Source: Myroides pelagicus
GTDB lineage: Bacteria; Bacteroidota; Bacteroidia; Flavobacteriales; Flavobacteriaceae
Reading direction: 5' to 3'
DNA length: 64,000 bases
Assembly: GCF_009711055.1 (NCBI RefSeq)
Contig: NZ_WMJY01000003.1
Span: 62,315-126,314 of the forward strand
Shown here: one piece after another, positions 35,296 to 47,929 of the stretch
Numbering within the stretch: position 1 is the first letter of the stretch
Layout of the letters: each line of letters opens with the position of its first letter
The notes under the pieces: model-generated
The model's database searches: none
The model's input: only the letters and a program-made list of their open reading frames with translations
Told to the model about the DNA's origin: nothing
Translations under genes and position numbers: made by a program

Positions 35296-38200
35296 TTAAA
35301 GTTCAAGTTTTAAGTTAAATCCATAGGTAGCAGGCGAAGGCATCTGTCCCATTTCTACACCAGGCACCATACTACTTCCATTAAGGGCTGCGGTTTCAGG
35401 ATCGAAGATTGGAAAATCACTAATCATCGCTAAATTTCTACCAAATACAGATAAACTCAATTTTTTTAACCTCAGTTTATCCAATACTTTTTTAGAGAAA
35501 TTGTACTCTAAACTCACTTCGCGTAATTTGATATAAGAAGCATCAAACGTATTAGACTCTAGATTTGCACGTCTATAATATTCTTTATAATACGTAGCTG
35601 GATCAACTTTTGTCTCATTAGGAGAGTAGGTACCATCGTTGTTTAACACGACACCATCTCCTACAATATACCCCTCTTCACGACCGTGAAGGGTATGTTT
35701 AAGCTTTCCTTGTTCACTCATTTTATGATGTGATTGAGAATAAACATTACCACCATATTGTCCATCTAGTGTAAAACTAAAAGTAACATTCTTATATTTT
35801 AAGGTATTAGTCCACCCCATAGTCCAATCAGCATAAGCACTACCGATGTATTCGATAGCGTCAGGACGCTCAGGAAGCCCTTTACTATTGTAGATTATTT
35901 GACCTTGTTCATTACGAACAAATTTATATCCATACAAATCACCTGTACTACCACCTACTTTAGCAATTATTGAGGCATTACCTGCTTGAGCCAAAACTTG
36001 CTCATCACCACCTTCATATCCATCAGCCAGACTTAGAATTTCATTTTTATTCTTTGCCCAGTTTACCGTAGTATTCCATCTGAAATTATCTGTTTTTACA
36101 GGAGTAGCACTAACTACTAACTCAATACCCTTATTTTGAATATCACCCATATTCAAAACTTTTCGGCTATATCCAGTCGCGTAGTTTAAAGGTACCGTTA
36201 AGATTTGGTCCTTTGTTTTTGTTTGATACAAGGTCACATCAAATGAAAGACGATTTTTAAACATTTTATGTTCATAACCTATCTCAAAACTACGCGTGCG
36301 TTCAGGTTTTAGATTGTCATTGTGCAAGGTTGTCGGTGATGTAGCCGAACTAGCGAATGCACTATTACTATAGTATAATAAGGTCTGGTATGGCTTCGTT
36401 CCATTTCCTACTTCAGCATAAGACACTCTCAATTTAGAATAATCAATAACTGCTGGAAGATTGAAAATATCATTAAGTATAAAACTTGTATTAACTGAAG
36501 GATACATGAACGACCAGTTTCCTTTTTGAAGTGTACTAGACCAGTCATTTCTCAAAGTTGCATCTACGAAAACCTTGTTATTAAACCCTACAGAAGCCAT
36601 TCCGTATAACGAATTTACCTTCATATTTAAATCCTTCACACGTGTATCAGGGATATTCATACCGTTAGACAACATGTAAACACCTGGAGTAACCAGTCCA
36701 GTCACAGATGCTGACACATCGTGATACTTAGAGTCCATCATATTTCCCCCTACAGATGCACCGTAAGTAAAAATATCAGAATCATCGTTGTTATACGATA
36801 ATAAGAAATCTGTATTTATTTCTTGGAAGTTAATTTGTTGTGTGCGAAAATAACCTTGACCAAATTTGCTTGTATTATATGGTCTACGTTGTTCACGTTT
36901 ATCATTTCTACTATTCAAAGCTGCACGAACCATCAATTGCAACTTCGGTGCTAATTCAATATCAGCTGATAGACTACCTTTAATGGTATTAGCATTGATA
37001 GGGTTAGTGGTCTCGTAGGCAATCAAATAAGGATTCTCTATATAAGAACTAAAAGGATGTATCTGTTCTATTTGATCATACCCTTTCTTCCAAATTGGAC
37101 GATACCAATCTAAATCAACGTTTGGATTTTGGAAAATCATAAAGTATCCTATAGTATGGTTACCATAACCAGTACCTGGTAAATTGTCACTCTTACGATT
37201 AGAATAACTAACATTAGCATTAATAGTAATATCTTTAGATACAGCGTATTTAGCTTTAGTAGAAATAGTCGTACGATCTACACCTGTGTTAGGCATAATC
37301 CACTCATTCTTAGAGTGCGTAATAGTAGAGCGAATATCTCCCTTATCATTACCTCCAAAGAAACCTAATGTATTAGTTGTCGTAATACCCGTTCTCCAAA
37401 AGTCCTTAATATTATTTTTATAAGGTCTCCAAAGCGTTCTTTCTTCACCTTGACCTTCGGTTAAAGGATCATATTGATAAAAATATTGTCCATCGAATTT
37501 TGGTCCAAAAGCACTACTTGTACTTCCAGTATTCCCACCATCATCAGATAATCCATAAGAGTAGTAAGCATTACCCTCTTTATCAAAACTCTTTCCAGTA
37601 CCTTGACCATATTCATACTGATAATCCGGCCAACGCTGTATAACATCAAAACTTACATTTGAATTAAATGTTACACCTAATCCCTTTTGTTTCTTCCCAG
37701 ACTTAGTAGTAACCATTAATACACCATTCGAAGCTCTAGAACCATATAAAGCAGCAGCACCAGGTCCTTTTAAAACAGTGATAGATTCAATATCGTCTGG
37801 ATTCAAATCTGCTAATCCATTACCGTAATCAACAGGAGCATCATTACTGATATATGAACTATCAGCTCCACTTCCCCAAAGATCATTATTAAGTATCACT
37901 CCATCAACAACAACTAAAGCACCATTAGAAGATAAATCAAGAGAACGATCCCCTCTTAGTTTTATCTGAGTAGAGTTCATAGGCCCTGAGCTTGAAGAAA
38001 GCATAGACATACCCGCAACTTTTCCCTTCAATGCATCAGACCAACTATTTGATCGCGCACGTTCTAGGTCATCACTTTTGATGGTTTGTTGAGAATACCC
38101 TAACTTTTTCTCTGCTCTTTTAATACCCAGTGCAGTCACAACAACTTCATTCAACATATTTGAAGTTGAATTTAACTGAATACGTACAAACTCCCCACGC

Positions 38201-38538
38201 TTAAGAGTTACCTTCTTGGTATCAAATCCAATAAAGGAAATTTGAAATTCACTAGTCAATTCATCTGATGTAGAAGCCAATATAAACTTTCCATCTAAAT
38301 CAGTACTTAGAGCTTTGCCATCACTTAAACGAATAACAGTAGCACCAGGAAGCGAAATACCAGATTCGTCAACTATTTGTCCACTAAAATTTGATGATTG
38401 GTCAATCGAGCGATTAGAAGTTTGCTCAGATCTCTCTATAGACGTACGCTCTTCAGCTGATACTTGCTGTGTAGTTAACACACTCAGCGTACTTAGAAAA
38501 ATAAAGAATGCCAGACCGTTTCTTCTATTTCTTTTCAT
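35296..38538 (-). CDS. SusC/RagA-family TonB-linked outer-membrane protein
   Basis: 1080 residues from MKRNRRNGLAFFIF, a signal peptide ending QQVSA. A carboxypeptidase-regulatory-like domain (FSGQIVDESGISLPGATV) comes first, then the SusC-type plug with LNEVVVTALGIKRAEKKLGYS and ALYGSRASNGVLMVTTKSG, then a large barrel ending in a NLKLEL strand. It imports bulky nutrients with energy from TonB, together with SusD. An upstream in-frame extension to 38598 lacks a signal and is not used. No convincing -7 box was found before it. Confidence 0.95.
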   Translation of the reverse strand: MKRNRRNGLAFFIFLSTLSVLTTQQVSAEERTSIERSEQTSNRSIDQSSNFSGQIVDESGISLPGATVIRLSDGKALSTDLDGKFILASTSDELTSEFQISFIGFDTKKVTLKRGEFVRIQLNSTSNMLNEVVVTALGIKRAEKKLGYSQQTIKSDDLERARSNSWSDALKGKVAGMSMLSSSSGPMNSTQIKLRGDRSLDLSSNGALVVVDGVILNNDLWGSGADSSYISNDAPVDYGNGLADLNPDDIESITVLKGPGAAALYGSRASNGVLMVTTKSGKKQKGLGVTFNSNVSFDVIQRWPDYQYEYGQGTGKSFDKEGNAYYSYGLSDDGGNTGSTSSAFGPKFDGQYFYQYDPLTEGQGEERTLWRPYKNNIKDFWRTGITTTNTLGFFGGNDKGDIRSTITHSKNEWIMPNTGVDRTTISTKAKYAVSKDITINANVSYSNRKSDNLPGTGYGNHTIGYFMIFQNPNVDLDWYRPIWKKGYDQIEQIHPFSSYIENPYLIAYETTNPINANTIKGSLSADIELAPKLQLMVRAALNSRNDKREQRRPYNTSKFGQGYFRTQQINFQEINTDFLLSYNNDDSDIFTYGASVGGNMMDSKYHDVSASVTGLVTPGVYMLSNGMNIPDTRVKDLNMKVNSLYGMASVGFNNKVFVDATLRNDWSSTLQKGNWSFMYPSVNTSFILNDIFNLPAVIDYSKLRVSYAEVGNGTKPYQTLLYYSNSAFASSATSPTTLHNDNLKPERTRSFEIGYEHKMFKNRLSFDVTLYQTKTKDQILTVPLNYATGYSRKVLNMGDIQNKGIELVVSATPVKTDNFRWNTTVNWAKNKNEILSLADGYEGGDEQVLAQAGNASIIAKVGGSTGDLYGYKFVRNEQGQIIYNSKGLPERPDAIEYIGSAYADWTMGWTNTLKYKNVTFSFTLDGQYGGNVYSQSHHKMSEQGKLKHTLHGREEGYIVGDGVVLNNDGTYSPNETKVDPATYYKEYYRRANLESNTFDASYIKLREVSLEYNFSKKVLDKLRLKKLSLSVFGRNLAMISDFPIFDPETAALNGSSMVPGVEMGQMPSPATYGFNLKLEL

Positions 38539-38835
38539 TTGGATTATAATTGTGTTGCTTAATAAAGAATTAAGGCAATTTTCATTACCTACTCGCAAAT
38601 AACACTAATAAAAACCTGAAAATTCAAGAAACGAGATTAAGTATACATTAACCTACTTAAACAAATAATTAACACTCACTAAACAAACCCGCCAAAAAAT
38701 AACAGAATAAAGAACACCAGACAAGCGAATAACCTAAATAACAATCACTTAAATAAAACAAGAAGACATTAAAACGAGATTAACAATGAAGTAACATAGC
38801 AGTGAATCTTCAGATCTGTTTAGTTATCGTTAAGG

Positions 38836-38850
38836 AAAAAAAAAAAAAAA
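38836..38850. repeat. Homopolymer of 15 A
   Basis: An uninterrupted A15 tract about 300 bases upstream of the susC start. Such tracts are prone to slippage and to assembly error; whether it varies is unknown. Confidence 0.7.
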
Positions 38851-38896
38851 CACGACGCAAACCTTTTAATTATCCTATCAAATTAGCAAGTAAAAC

Positions 38897-38931
38897 AAAA
38901 AAGTCCCTACTGCAATGCAGTAGGGACTTTT
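38897..38931 (-). terminator. Terminator of the rplK-rpoBC-DUF3467 operon
   Basis: AAAAGTCCCTACTGC and GCAGTAGGGACTTTT around AAT; on the minus strand it is followed by TTTTTTG. It lies 19 bases after the DUF3467 stop. Confidence 0.93.
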
Positions 38932-38949
38932 ATATAAGTACTATACAAG

Positions 38950-39255
38950 TTAAGCCTTTCCTTTAGGTCCAAAGCCAACTGAACTAGGATCAAAAGCACC
39001 GTCAGTCTCTTTAATCTCACCATGTAAAGCCTCAAAACGATTTAGGTTTTCGAGCAGTGCATTAGCTAATTTCTTAGCGTGGTGCGGAGTAAGAATAACA
39101 CGCGACTTAACTTTAGCTTTAGGCATACCTGGCATAACTTTTACAAAATCAACAACAAACTCAGTATCAGAGTGATTGATAATTGCTAAGTTACTAAAAA
39201 CACCCTCAGCGGTTACTTCATCTAATTCAATATTAAACTTTTGATCTTCAGTCAT
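38950..39255 (-). CDS. DUF3467 protein
   Basis: 101 residues. NIELDEVTAEGVFSNLAIINHSDTEFVVDFVKVMPG followed by KVKSRVILTPHHAKKLANALLENL is the DUF3467 signature. The function is unknown; the family is small, soluble and lacks catalytic motifs. It follows rpoC by 27 bases and ends at a strong terminator, so it belongs to the rpoBC transcription unit, which is its usual place in Bacteroidota and suggests a link to transcription. That link is inference from position only. Confidence 0.9.
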   Translation of the reverse strand: MTEDQKFNIELDEVTAEGVFSNLAIINHSDTEFVVDFVKVMPGMPKAKVKSRVILTPHHAKKLANALLENLNRFEALHGEIKETDGAFDPSSVGFGPKGKA

Positions 39256-39282
39256 AATCTAAACTTTATATTTCATTACTAT

Positions 39283-42200
39283 TTATATAATTCCATCTTC
39301 CTCTAATGAGCTAACAACGATATCATCATAGTCTCTCATACCAGTACCCGCAGGAATTCTGTGACCAACAATAACATTCTCTTTCAATCCTGTTAATGTA
39401 TCCACTTTACCTGCAACAGCAGCTTCGTTTAACACTTTCGTAGTTTCCTGGAAAGATGCTGCAGAAATAAACGATTTCGTTTGTAGTGAAGCTCTTGTAA
39501 TACCTTGAAGAATTGGTGTACCTGTAGCCGGCATCACATCACGTGCTACCACAAGGTTTTTATCTTCACGGCGTAACAATGAGTTTTCATCACGTAAATC
39601 TCTCATCGTAATAATCTGACCTTCTTTCAAATTCTCAGAATCTCCAGCATCTTCAACAACTTTCATTGCAAATAATCTATCGTTTTCTTCGATAAAGTCA
39701 CTTGCATGAACTAATTGATCCTCTAAAAATACTGTATCACCTGCATCTTGAATTCTTACTTTACGCATCATTTGACGTATTACTACCTCAAAGTGCTTAT
39801 CACTAATTTTCACTCCTTGAAGACGATACACTTCTTGAATCTCATTAACTAGATATTGTTGAACAGCAGAAGGCCCTTGAATTCTCAAGATATCTTCAGG
39901 GGTAATGGCTCCATCAGATAACGGCATACCAGCTTTCACAAAGTCGTTCTCTTGAACAAGGATTTGGTTAGATAATTTCACTAGATATTTTCTAACATCA
40001 CCTGTTTTAGATTCAACAACGATCTCGCGATTACCACGTTTAATCTTACCAAATGACACAACACCATCAATTTCAGAAACTACAGCAGGGTTTGAAGGAT
40101 TACGAGCTTCTAACAACTCAGTAATTCTAGGAAGACCTCCCGTAATATCCCCAGCTTTAGATGAGTGACGAGGGATCTTAACTAAAACTTTACCAGCTTT
40201 AATTTTTTCACCATCGTTAACCATTAAGTGAGAACCTACTGGTAAGTTGTATGAACGTATTAATTCACCATCTTTACCATAAATTAATAAAGTAGGAATT
40301 AACTTTTTATTTCTTGACTCAGTAATAACTTTTTCTTGGAATCCTGTTTGCTCATCAATCTCAACCATGAACGTTTGTCCTTGTTCAATGTCTTCATAAG
40401 CAATTTTACCAGTAAACTCAGAAACAATTACACCATTGTAAGGATCCCATTTACAGATAGTAGTCTCTTCTTCAATTACATCACCATCTTGCACATAAAT
40501 AGTAGCACCATAAGGGATATTATTTGTCGTCAATAAAATACCTGTATTTACATCAAATAATTTAGCTTCAGTAGAACGAGAGATAACAATATCTATAACA
40601 TTACCTTCATTATCCTCACCCTTTACAGTTTTTAAGTCTTCCATTTCTAGACGACCTTTAAACTTAGCTTTAATACTAGACGTTTCAGAGATATTACCCG
40701 CAGTACCCCCAACGTGGAAGGTTCTCAATGTTAACTGTGTACCAGGTTCTCCAATTGATTGAGCTGCAACAACTCCAACTGCTTCACCTTTCTGAACCAT
40801 CTTAGCAGTTGCTAAATTACGTCCGTAACATTTAGAACAAATACCAGTCTTAGCCTCACAAGTCAGAGGAGAACGAACCTCTAATGACTCAATTGGCGCA
40901 GCATTGATAGCTTTAGCGATTGCCTCAGTAATTTCTTCACCTGCAGCAACGATAACTTCTGAATTTAATGGATTAATTACGTCATTTAAAGATACACGAC
41001 CTAAAACTCTTTCTCCTAATGATTCGATAACCTCTTCATTTTTCTTAAGTGCTTTAACATCGATACCTCTTAATGTACCACAATCAACGCTATTAACGAT
41101 AACATCTTGTGCGACATCGTGTAGACGACGAGTTAGATAACCAGCATCGGCAGTTTTAAGAGCCGTATCGGCAAGACCTTTACGAGCACCGTGAGTTGAA
41201 ATAAAATACTCCAAAATCGAAAGACCTTCTTTAAAGTTCGAAAGAATTGGGTTTTCAATAATCTCACCACCACCTGCAGTTGATTTCTTAGGTTTAGCCA
41301 TCAAACCACGCATACCAGTTAACTGACGAATCTGCTCCTTAGAACCACGGGCTCCAGAGTCAAGCATCATGTACACAGAGTTGAATCCTTGTTTATCCTC
41401 ACGGATATTTTTCATAGCTAACTCAGTTAACATTGCATTTGTTGATGTCCAAACATCAATTACCTGATTATAACGTTCGTTATTCGTGATAAGTCCCATG
41501 TTATAGTTCATAGTAATATGATCTACTTGTTGGTTAGCATCATCGATTAACTCTTGTTTACGACCTGGAATCATGATATCTCCTAAACTGAAAGAAAGAC
41601 CACCACGGAATGCATAACCGTATCCCATACTCTTAATATCATCTAAGAATGCAGCTGTAGTAGGTACATCAGTAATACTTAAAATACCACCAATAATATC
41701 TCTAAGCGACTTCTTAGTTAATACCTCATTAATATATCCAGCTACTTCAGGAACTACTTCGTTAAATAAAATTCTACCAGCCGTAGTTTCTATAATTTGA
41801 TATACTAATTCTCCTTCAGCATTATAATCTTTAGCACGAACTTTCACTCCCGCATTCAGGTCAAGTTTACCTTCATTGATTGCAATGTGTACCTCTTCAA
41901 CTGAATAAAAAGTAAGTCCTTCACCTTTTACAATCTCATCTTCTGTTGACTTACGCAACTTAGTCATATAGTAAAGACCAAGTACCATATCTTGAGAAGG
42001 TACTGTAATTGGCGCCCCATTTGCAGGGTTTAAGATATTGTGAGAGGCAAGCATTAACAATTGAGACTCTAAAATAGCTTCAGGTCCTAATGGTAAATGC
42101 ACAGCCATCTGGTCACCATCGAAATCGGCGTTAAATGCCGTACACACTAATGGGTGTAATTGAATCGCTTTACCTTCGATTAACTTAGGTTGAAACGCTT

Positions 42201-43554
42201 GAATACCCAATCTGTGTAACGTAGGGGCACGGTTCAATAGAACAGGGTGTCCTTTGATTACGTTTTCTAAGATATCCCAAACAACAGGCTCTTTTTTATC
42301 TATAATTTTCTTAGCAGATTTAACTGTCTTAACAATACCTCTTTCGATTAATTTACGAATCACAAATGGCTTGTATAGCTCAGCTGCCATATCTTTTGGC
42401 AATCCACATTCATATAATTTTAACTCTGGTCCTACAACAATTACAGAACGAGCAGAATAGTCAACACGCTTACCTAATAAGTTTTGACGGAAACGTCCTT
42501 GTTTACCTTTCAATGAATCTGAAAGAGATTTCAATGGACGATTTGATTCTGTCTTAACAGCAGATGATTTTCTTGTATTATCGAATAACGAGTCAACAGC
42601 CTCTTGTAACATACGCTTTTCATTACGTAAAATAACTTCTGGAGCTTTAATCTCCATAAGGCGTTTAAGACGGTTATTACGGATAATAACTCTTCTATAT
42701 AAGTCATTTAAATCAGAAGTAGCAAAACGACCTCCATCTAATGGAACTAATGGACGTAATTCTGGTGGAATAACAGGTATAACCTTTAAAATCATCCACT
42801 CTGGCTTATTCTCACGGTTTAAATTTGACTCTCTAAAAGATTCTACTACTTGCAAACGTTTTAAAGCTTCCGTTTTTCTTTGCTTAGATGTTTCATTATT
42901 AGCAGCATGACGTAATGTATAAGATAACTCATTTAAGTCAGTAGTTGCTAATAAATCCATAATACACTCTGCCCCCATTTTAGCGACAAATTTATTAGGA
43001 TCCTTATCATCTAAGAATTGATTCTCCATTGGAAGAGTATCACAGATATTTAGGTACTCTTCTTCAGTTAAGAAATCTAAACGTTTGATTGGTTCACCTT
43101 CAGCATCCTTAGCAATACCAGGTTGGATTACTACGTAACGCTCATAATAGATTATCATATCTAATTTCTTAGATGGTAATCCTAAGATATAACCAATTTT
43201 ATTTGGAAGAGAACGGAAGTACCAAATATGAGCAATCGGCACAACTAAATTGATGTGTCCAACTCTATCTCTACGTACTTTTTTCTCAGTAACTTCAACC
43301 CCACAACGGTCACATACGATCCCTTTGTATCGGATTCTTTTATACTTACCACAAGCACACTCATAATCTTTTACCGGACCGAATATACGCTCACAGAAAA
43401 GACCATCTCTCTCAGGTTTATGAGTACGATAGTTAATTGTTTCTGGTTTTAAAACCTCTCCTCTTGATTCAGCAAGAATCGATTCTGGTGAAGCTAAACC
43501 GATTGAGATTTTATTAAACCTTTTAACGGTATTTTTCTCTTTATTTTTATTCAT
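39283..43554 (-). CDS. rpoC: DNA-directed RNA polymerase beta-prime subunit
   Basis: 1423 residues. The N-terminal zinc site reads [20 protein letters not shown], the catalytic Mg motif is [15 protein letters not shown], and the second zinc cluster is [15 protein letters not shown]. It forms, with RpoB, the catalytic cleft of RNA polymerase. It follows rpoB by 70 bases containing a hairpin. The length agrees with the Bacteroidota form. Confidence 0.99.
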   Translation of the reverse strand: MNKNKEKNTVKRFNKISIGLASPESILAESRGEVLKPETINYRTHKPERDGLFCERIFGPVKDYECACGKYKRIRYKGIVCDRCGVEVTEKKVRRDRVGHINLVVPIAHIWYFRSLPNKIGYILGLPSKKLDMIIYYERYVVIQPGIAKDAEGEPIKRLDFLTEEEYLNICDTLPMENQFLDDKDPNKFVAKMGAECIMDLLATTDLNELSYTLRHAANNETSKQRKTEALKRLQVVESFRESNLNRENKPEWMILKVIPVIPPELRPLVPLDGGRFATSDLNDLYRRVIIRNNRLKRLMEIKAPEVILRNEKRMLQEAVDSLFDNTRKSSAVKTESNRPLKSLSDSLKGKQGRFRQNLLGKRVDYSARSVIVVGPELKLYECGLPKDMAAELYKPFVIRKLIERGIVKTVKSAKKIIDKKEPVVWDILENVIKGHPVLLNRAPTLHRLGIQAFQPKLIEGKAIQLHPLVCTAFNADFDGDQMAVHLPLGPEAILESQLLMLASHNILNPANGAPITVPSQDMVLGLYYMTKLRKSTEDEIVKGEGLTFYSVEEVHIAINEGKLDLNAGVKVRAKDYNAEGELVYQIIETTAGRILFNEVVPEVAGYINEVLTKKSLRDIIGGILSITDVPTTAAFLDDIKSMGYGYAFRGGLSFSLGDIMIPGRKQELIDDANQQVDHITMNYNMGLITNNERYNQVIDVWTSTNAMLTELAMKNIREDKQGFNSVYMMLDSGARGSKEQIRQLTGMRGLMAKPKKSTAGGGEIIENPILSNFKEGLSILEYFISTHGARKGLADTALKTADAGYLTRRLHDVAQDVIVNSVDCGTLRGIDVKALKKNEEVIESLGERVLGRVSLNDVINPLNSEVIVAAGEEITEAIAKAINAAPIESLEVRSPLTCEAKTGICSKCYGRNLATAKMVQKGEAVGVVAAQSIGEPGTQLTLRTFHVGGTAGNISETSSIKAKFKGRLEMEDLKTVKGEDNEGNVIDIVISRSTEAKLFDVNTGILLTTNNIPYGATIYVQDGDVIEEETTICKWDPYNGVIVSEFTGKIAYEDIEQGQTFMVEIDEQTGFQEKVITESRNKKLIPTLLIYGKDGELIRSYNLPVGSHLMVNDGEKIKAGKVLVKIPRHSSKAGDITGGLPRITELLEARNPSNPAVVSEIDGVVSFGKIKRGNREIVVESKTGDVRKYLVKLSNQILVQENDFVKAGMPLSDGAITPEDILRIQGPSAVQQYLVNEIQEVYRLQGVKISDKHFEVVIRQMMRKVRIQDAGDTVFLEDQLVHASDFIEENDRLFAMKVVEDAGDSENLKEGQIITMRDLRDENSLLRREDKNLVVARDVMPATGTPILQGITRASLQTKSFISAASFQETTKVLNEAAVAGKVDTLTGLKENVIVGHRIPAGTGMRDYDDIVVSSLEEDGII

Positions 43555-43586
43555 GGTAAACTTACTTGTTAAAGTGTATGATATAA

Positions 43587-43613
43587 AGAGTAAGCAGCAA
43601 AACTGCTTACTCT
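43587..43613 (-). other. rpoB-rpoC intercistronic hairpin
   Basis: AGAGTAAGCAG, loop CAAAA, CTGCTTACTCT: an 11-bp perfect stem between the rpoB stop and the rpoC start, with no T-run. Probably an RNA processing or stability element rather than a terminator. Confidence 0.7.
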
Positions 43614-43624
43614 ATTACCTTAGT

Positions 43625-46600
43625 TTAATCTTCTAATCTGATGTCTAATCCAAGCCCTTTTAATTCATGCATTAATACATTGAATGATTCAGGCAATCCT
43701 GGTTCTGGCATAGTTTCTCCTTTAACGATAGCTTCGTAAGTTTTCGCTCTACCAATAACGTCATCTGATTTCACCGTCAAAATCTCACGTAATGTACTAG
43801 ATGCACCATATGCTTCTAATGCCCATACCTCCATCTCTCCAAAACGTTGACCTCCAAATTGTGCTTTACCACCTAAAGGCTGTTGAGTAATCAACGAGTA
43901 AGGTCCAATAGAACGTGCGTGCATTTTATCATCTACCATGTGTCCTAATTTCAACATATAGATAACACCCACTGTCGCTCTCTGGTGGAATCTTTCTCCT
44001 GTACCTCCATCATATAGGTAAGTGTGTCCAAATCTTGGAATTCCAGCTTCATCTGTTAACTCATTTATTTGATCCAATTCAGCACCATCAAAAATTGGAG
44101 TAGCATATTTCTTACCTAATTTAAGACCTGCCCATCCTAGTACTGTTTCATAAATCTGACCAATATTCATACGAGAAGGTACCCCAAGTGGGTTCAATAC
44201 GATATCAACTGGTGTACCGTCTTCTAAGAATGGCATATCCTCATCTCTAACTATTCTTGCCACAATACCTTTGTTACCGTGACGTCCTGCCATCTTATCC
44301 CCAACACGAAGTTTTCTTTTCTTAGCAATATATACTTTAGCTAATTTAAGAATACCTGATGGTAACTCATCTCCTACAGTTATCATGAATTTCTCCCTTC
44401 TAAGAACTCCTTGAAGATCATTTAACTTAATCTTATAGTTGTGAATCAAGTCAGTGATCATAGCATTAGCATCATCATCAGTTGTCCATTGACCTTTTGT
44501 TAGATGAGCAAAGTCCTCTACTGCATAAAGCATTTTTTGAGTAAACTTCTTACCTTTTGGCAAGATCTCTTCACCTAAGTCATTTAAAACTCCTTGAGAG
44601 GTTTTTCCATTAACAATGAAGAAAAGCTTTTCAACCAAACGTTCTTTTAAGTCGTTAAACTTAACCTCAAATTTAGTTTCTAATAAAGCTAATTCATCCT
44701 TATCCTTAGAACGTTTACGTTTATCCTTAACGGCGCGAGCAAAAAGTTTCTTATCCAATACAACTCCTCTTAATGAAGGAGAAGCTTTTAGAGAAGCATC
44801 TTTTACATCTCCTGCTTTATCACCAAAGATAGCGCGTAGTAATTTTTCTTCAGGTGTTGGATCAGATTCTCCTTTAGGCGTTATCTTACCTATTAAGATA
44901 TCACCAGGTTTTACCTCCGCTCCAATACGAATCATACCATTCTCATCTAAATCTTTTGTTGCCTCTTCACTAACGTTAGGAATATCATTAGTTAACTCTT
45001 CGTTACCTAACTTTGTATCTCTAACTTCTAACGTATAGTCATCAATATGAATAGATGTAAAGATATCTTCACGCACTACTTTCTCAGAAATCACAATCGC
45101 ATCCTCGAAGTTATAACCTTTCCACGGCATAAATGCCACTTGCAAGTTACGACCTAAAGCCAATTCACCAGTTTGCGTAGCATAACCATCACATAATACT
45201 TGTCCCTTAGTTACCCTATCCCCTTTTCTAACGATAGGTTTCAAGTTAATACAAGTACTTTGGTTAGTTTTTCTAAACTTAATTAAATTATAAGCTTTCT
45301 CATCTGGATCAAAGCTAATTAAGCGCTCATCATCCGTACGATCATACTTAATAATAATCTTTTGAGCATCTACGTACTCAACTACTCCCTCTCCTTCTGC
45401 ATTAATTAATACACGAGAATCAGAAGCAACTTGTCTTTCTAATCCAGTACCTACGATTGGAGATTCTGGACGTAATAATGGAACAGCTTGACGCATCATG
45501 TTAGATCCCATCAACGCACGGTTCGCATCATCGTGCTCTAAGAAAGGAATCAAAGAAGCAGAAATAGAAGCGATCTGATTAGGCGCAACATCCGTATAAT
45601 GGATATCTTTTGGCTCTACCACAGGGAAATCCCCTTCTTCTTTTACTACAACTCTTTCATCTGTCATTCTTCCTTCTGCATCGATAGCAACGTTTGCTTG
45701 AGCAATTAACATTCCTTCTTCCTCTTCAGCACTTAAATATACAGGCTCACTATTAATATCAACTTTCCCATCAACAACAGGTCGATAAGGCGTTTCAATG
45801 AATCCCATATTATTAACTTTAGCATATACTGCCAAAGAAGAGATCAATCCAATATTTGGTCCCTCTGGTGTCTCAATAGGACATAAACGTCCATAGTGAG
45901 TATAGTGAACGTCACGAACCTCGAAACCTGCTCTCTCTCTAGATAAACCTCCAGGTCCTAAAGCTGATAAACGACGTTTGTGTGTAATCTCCGCTAATGG
46001 ATTCGTTTGATCCATAAACTGAGATAACTGGTTTGTTCCAAAAAATGAATTAATAACTGACGATAAAGTCTTAGCATTGATTAAGTCAATCGGAGTAAAC
46101 ACCTCGTTATCACGCACATTCATACGCTCACGAATTGTTCTAGCCATACGAGCTAAACCAACACCAAACTGAGCCGATAACTGCTCACCTACAGTTCTAA
46201 CACGACGGTTAGATAAGTGATCAATATCATCAATCTCAGCTTTTGAATTAATTAATTCAATCAAATATTTAACAATCGTGATTATATCCTCTTTTGTTAA
46301 TACTTGTTTATCTATAGGTGTATCAAGATTAAGTTTTTTGTTCATTCTGTAACGACCAACCTCACCTAGATTGTAACGTTGATCTGAGAAGAACAACTTG
46401 TCAATAATACCACGTGCAGTCTCTTCATCAGGCGGTTCAGCATTACGCAGCTGACGATAGATATGCTCTACTGCCTCTTTTTCAGAGTTCGTAGGGTCTT
46501 TTTGTAACGTATTATGTATAATGGCATAATCTGCCTGATTATTGTCCTCTTTATGTATAAGGATAGTTTTAACGTTAGCCTCAATGATTTCTTCGACATT

Positions 46601-47437
46601 ATCTTTATCTAGGACTGTATCACGGTCTAAGATAATCTCATTTCTCTCAATTGAAACAACTTCTCCAGTATCCTCATCTACGAAGTCTTCATGCCATGTA
46701 TTTAAAACACGTGCAGCAAGTCTTCGGCCGATGTATTTTTTTAAACCTGTTTTTGATACTTTCACTTCTTCTGCTAAATCGAAGATCTCAAGGATATCCT
46801 TATCTCTTTCGAATCCGATTGCGCGGAATAAAGTGGTCACAGGTAACTTTTTCTTTCTATCGATATAAGCATACATCACGCTATTAATATCAGTAGCAAA
46901 CTCAATCCATGATCCTTTAAAAGGAATAACTCTCGCCGAATAAAGTTTCGTTCCATTTGCGTGGAAAGACTGTCCAAAGAAAACACCAGGTGAACGGTGT
47001 AACTGAGACACAACAACTCTCTCTGCTCCATTGATTACGAAAGTACCACTTGGAGTCATATACGGTATTGTTCCTAAATAAACATCTTGAACGATAGTTT
47101 CAAAATCTTCGTGTTCAGGGTCAGTACAGTACAGCTTCAAACGGGCTTTTAGCGGAACGCTATATGTCAATCCTCTATCGATACATTCTTCAATCGAGTA
47201 ACGCGGAGGATCCACAAAATAATCAAGGAACTCCAACACGAACTGGTTTCTAGTATCAGTAATCGGGAAGTTCTCCATGAAGGTATTATACAAACCTTCT
47301 TTGCCTCTTTCCTCTGATTTCGTTTCTAATTGAAAGAAATCCTTGAAAGACTTAACCTGAATATCCAAAAAGTCTGGGTATGCTGGTATATTCTTCGTAG
47401 AAGCAAAATTTAATCTTTCAGTCTGATTAGTGATCAT
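43625..47437 (-). CDS. rpoB: DNA-directed RNA polymerase beta subunit
   Basis: 1270 residues from [13 protein letters not shown]. The rifampicin-pocket region reads [34 protein letters not shown] (positions about 490-525), with the wild-type Gln, Asp, His and Arg residues seen in sensitive strains. [12 protein letters not shown] and the C-terminal [21 protein letters not shown] are standard. An in-frame extension to 47482 is in the leader. It is separated from rplL by 123 bases with a strong hairpin that may attenuate read-through. First RNA polymerase gene of the operon. Confidence 0.99.
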   Translation of the reverse strand: MITNQTERLNFASTKNIPAYPDFLDIQVKSFKDFFQLETKSEERGKEGLYNTFMENFPITDTRNQFVLEFLDYFVDPPRYSIEECIDRGLTYSVPLKARLKLYCTDPEHEDFETIVQDVYLGTIPYMTPSGTFVINGAERVVVSQLHRSPGVFFGQSFHANGTKLYSARVIPFKGSWIEFATDINSVMYAYIDRKKKLPVTTLFRAIGFERDKDILEIFDLAEEVKVSKTGLKKYIGRRLAARVLNTWHEDFVDEDTGEVVSIERNEIILDRDTVLDKDNVEEIIEANVKTILIHKEDNNQADYAIIHNTLQKDPTNSEKEAVEHIYRQLRNAEPPDEETARGIIDKLFFSDQRYNLGEVGRYRMNKKLNLDTPIDKQVLTKEDIITIVKYLIELINSKAEIDDIDHLSNRRVRTVGEQLSAQFGVGLARMARTIRERMNVRDNEVFTPIDLINAKTLSSVINSFFGTNQLSQFMDQTNPLAEITHKRRLSALGPGGLSRERAGFEVRDVHYTHYGRLCPIETPEGPNIGLISSLAVYAKVNNMGFIETPYRPVVDGKVDINSEPVYLSAEEEEGMLIAQANVAIDAEGRMTDERVVVKEEGDFPVVEPKDIHYTDVAPNQIASISASLIPFLEHDDANRALMGSNMMRQAVPLLRPESPIVGTGLERQVASDSRVLINAEGEGVVEYVDAQKIIIKYDRTDDERLISFDPDEKAYNLIKFRKTNQSTCINLKPIVRKGDRVTKGQVLCDGYATQTGELALGRNLQVAFMPWKGYNFEDAIVISEKVVREDIFTSIHIDDYTLEVRDTKLGNEELTNDIPNVSEEATKDLDENGMIRIGAEVKPGDILIGKITPKGESDPTPEEKLLRAIFGDKAGDVKDASLKASPSLRGVVLDKKLFARAVKDKRKRSKDKDELALLETKFEVKFNDLKERLVEKLFFIVNGKTSQGVLNDLGEEILPKGKKFTQKMLYAVEDFAHLTKGQWTTDDDANAMITDLIHNYKIKLNDLQGVLRREKFMITVGDELPSGILKLAKVYIAKKRKLRVGDKMAGRHGNKGIVARIVRDEDMPFLEDGTPVDIVLNPLGVPSRMNIGQIYETVLGWAGLKLGKKYATPIFDGAELDQINELTDEAGIPRFGHTYLYDGGTGERFHQRATVGVIYMLKLGHMVDDKMHARSIGPYSLITQQPLGGKAQFGGQRFGEMEVWALEAYGASSTLREILTVKSDDVIGRAKTYEAIVKGETMPEPGLPESFNVLMHELKGLGLDIRLED

Positions 47438-47501
47438 CAATGGACAAAAAATTTTGATTAGAATTTGAATAAAAACGTACAAATCGCTTTATACGCAAAA
47501 T

Positions 47502-47538
47502 GGTTTAGGCCTAAGGGTATGCTCCCAAGGCCTAAACC
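47502..47538 (-). other. rplL-rpoB intercistronic hairpin (attenuator or processing site)
   Basis: GGTTTAGGCC (47502-47511) and GGCCTAAACC (47529-47538) form a perfect 10-bp stem, with inner GGG/TCCC pairing. On the minus strand only ATTTTG follows, so termination would be partial. The place matches the known attenuator between rplJL and rpoBC in other bacteria. Confidence 0.7.
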
Positions 47539-47560
47539 TAATATGATTTAGAAGATAAGC

Positions 47561-47929
47561 TTATTTAAGCTCAACTACAGCTCCTGCTTCTTCTAATGAT
47601 TTTTTAAGACCTTCAGCCTCATCTTTAGAAACTCCTTCTTTGATGTTAGCTGGAGTAGAATCTACGATATCTTTAGCTTCTTTTAATCCTAAACCTGTTA
47701 ATTCTTTAACAGCTTTAACTACTGCTAATTTAGAAGCTCCTGCTTCTTTCAATACAACTGTGAATTCAGTTTGCTCTTCAGCAGCACCACCTTCAGCACC
47801 ACCAGCAACAACTACTGCTGCAGCAGCTGGTTCGATTCCGTACTCATCTTTTAATATAGTTGCTAATTCGTTAACTTCTTTAACTGTTAAGTTAACTAAT
47901 TGTTCTGCGAATTGTTTCAAATCTGCCAT
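47561..47929 (-). CDS. rplL: 50S ribosomal protein L7/L12
   Basis: 122 residues from [19 protein letters not shown]. The N-terminal dimerisation helix, an Ala/Gly-rich hinge ([18 protein letters not shown]) and the C-terminal factor-binding domain with [11 protein letters not shown] are all present. It forms the ribosomal stalk with L10 and recruits translation factors. It lies 91 bases after rplJ. An in-frame extension to 47992 is leader sequence. Confidence 0.98.
   Translation of the reverse strand: MADLKQFAEQLVNLTVKEVNELATILKDEYGIEPAAAAVVVAGGAEGGAAEEQTEFTVVLKEAGASKLAVVKAVKELTGLGLKEAKDIVDSTPANIKEGVSKDEAEGLKKSLEEAGAVVELK

Larger units (their letters stand above)
38539..38949. other. Intergenic region between susC and the DUF3467 gene
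   Basis: 411 bases, A-rich on the + strand. It contains an uninterrupted run of 15 A (38836-38850) and the terminator of the rpoBC operon. No gene is supported. Confidence 0.6.
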
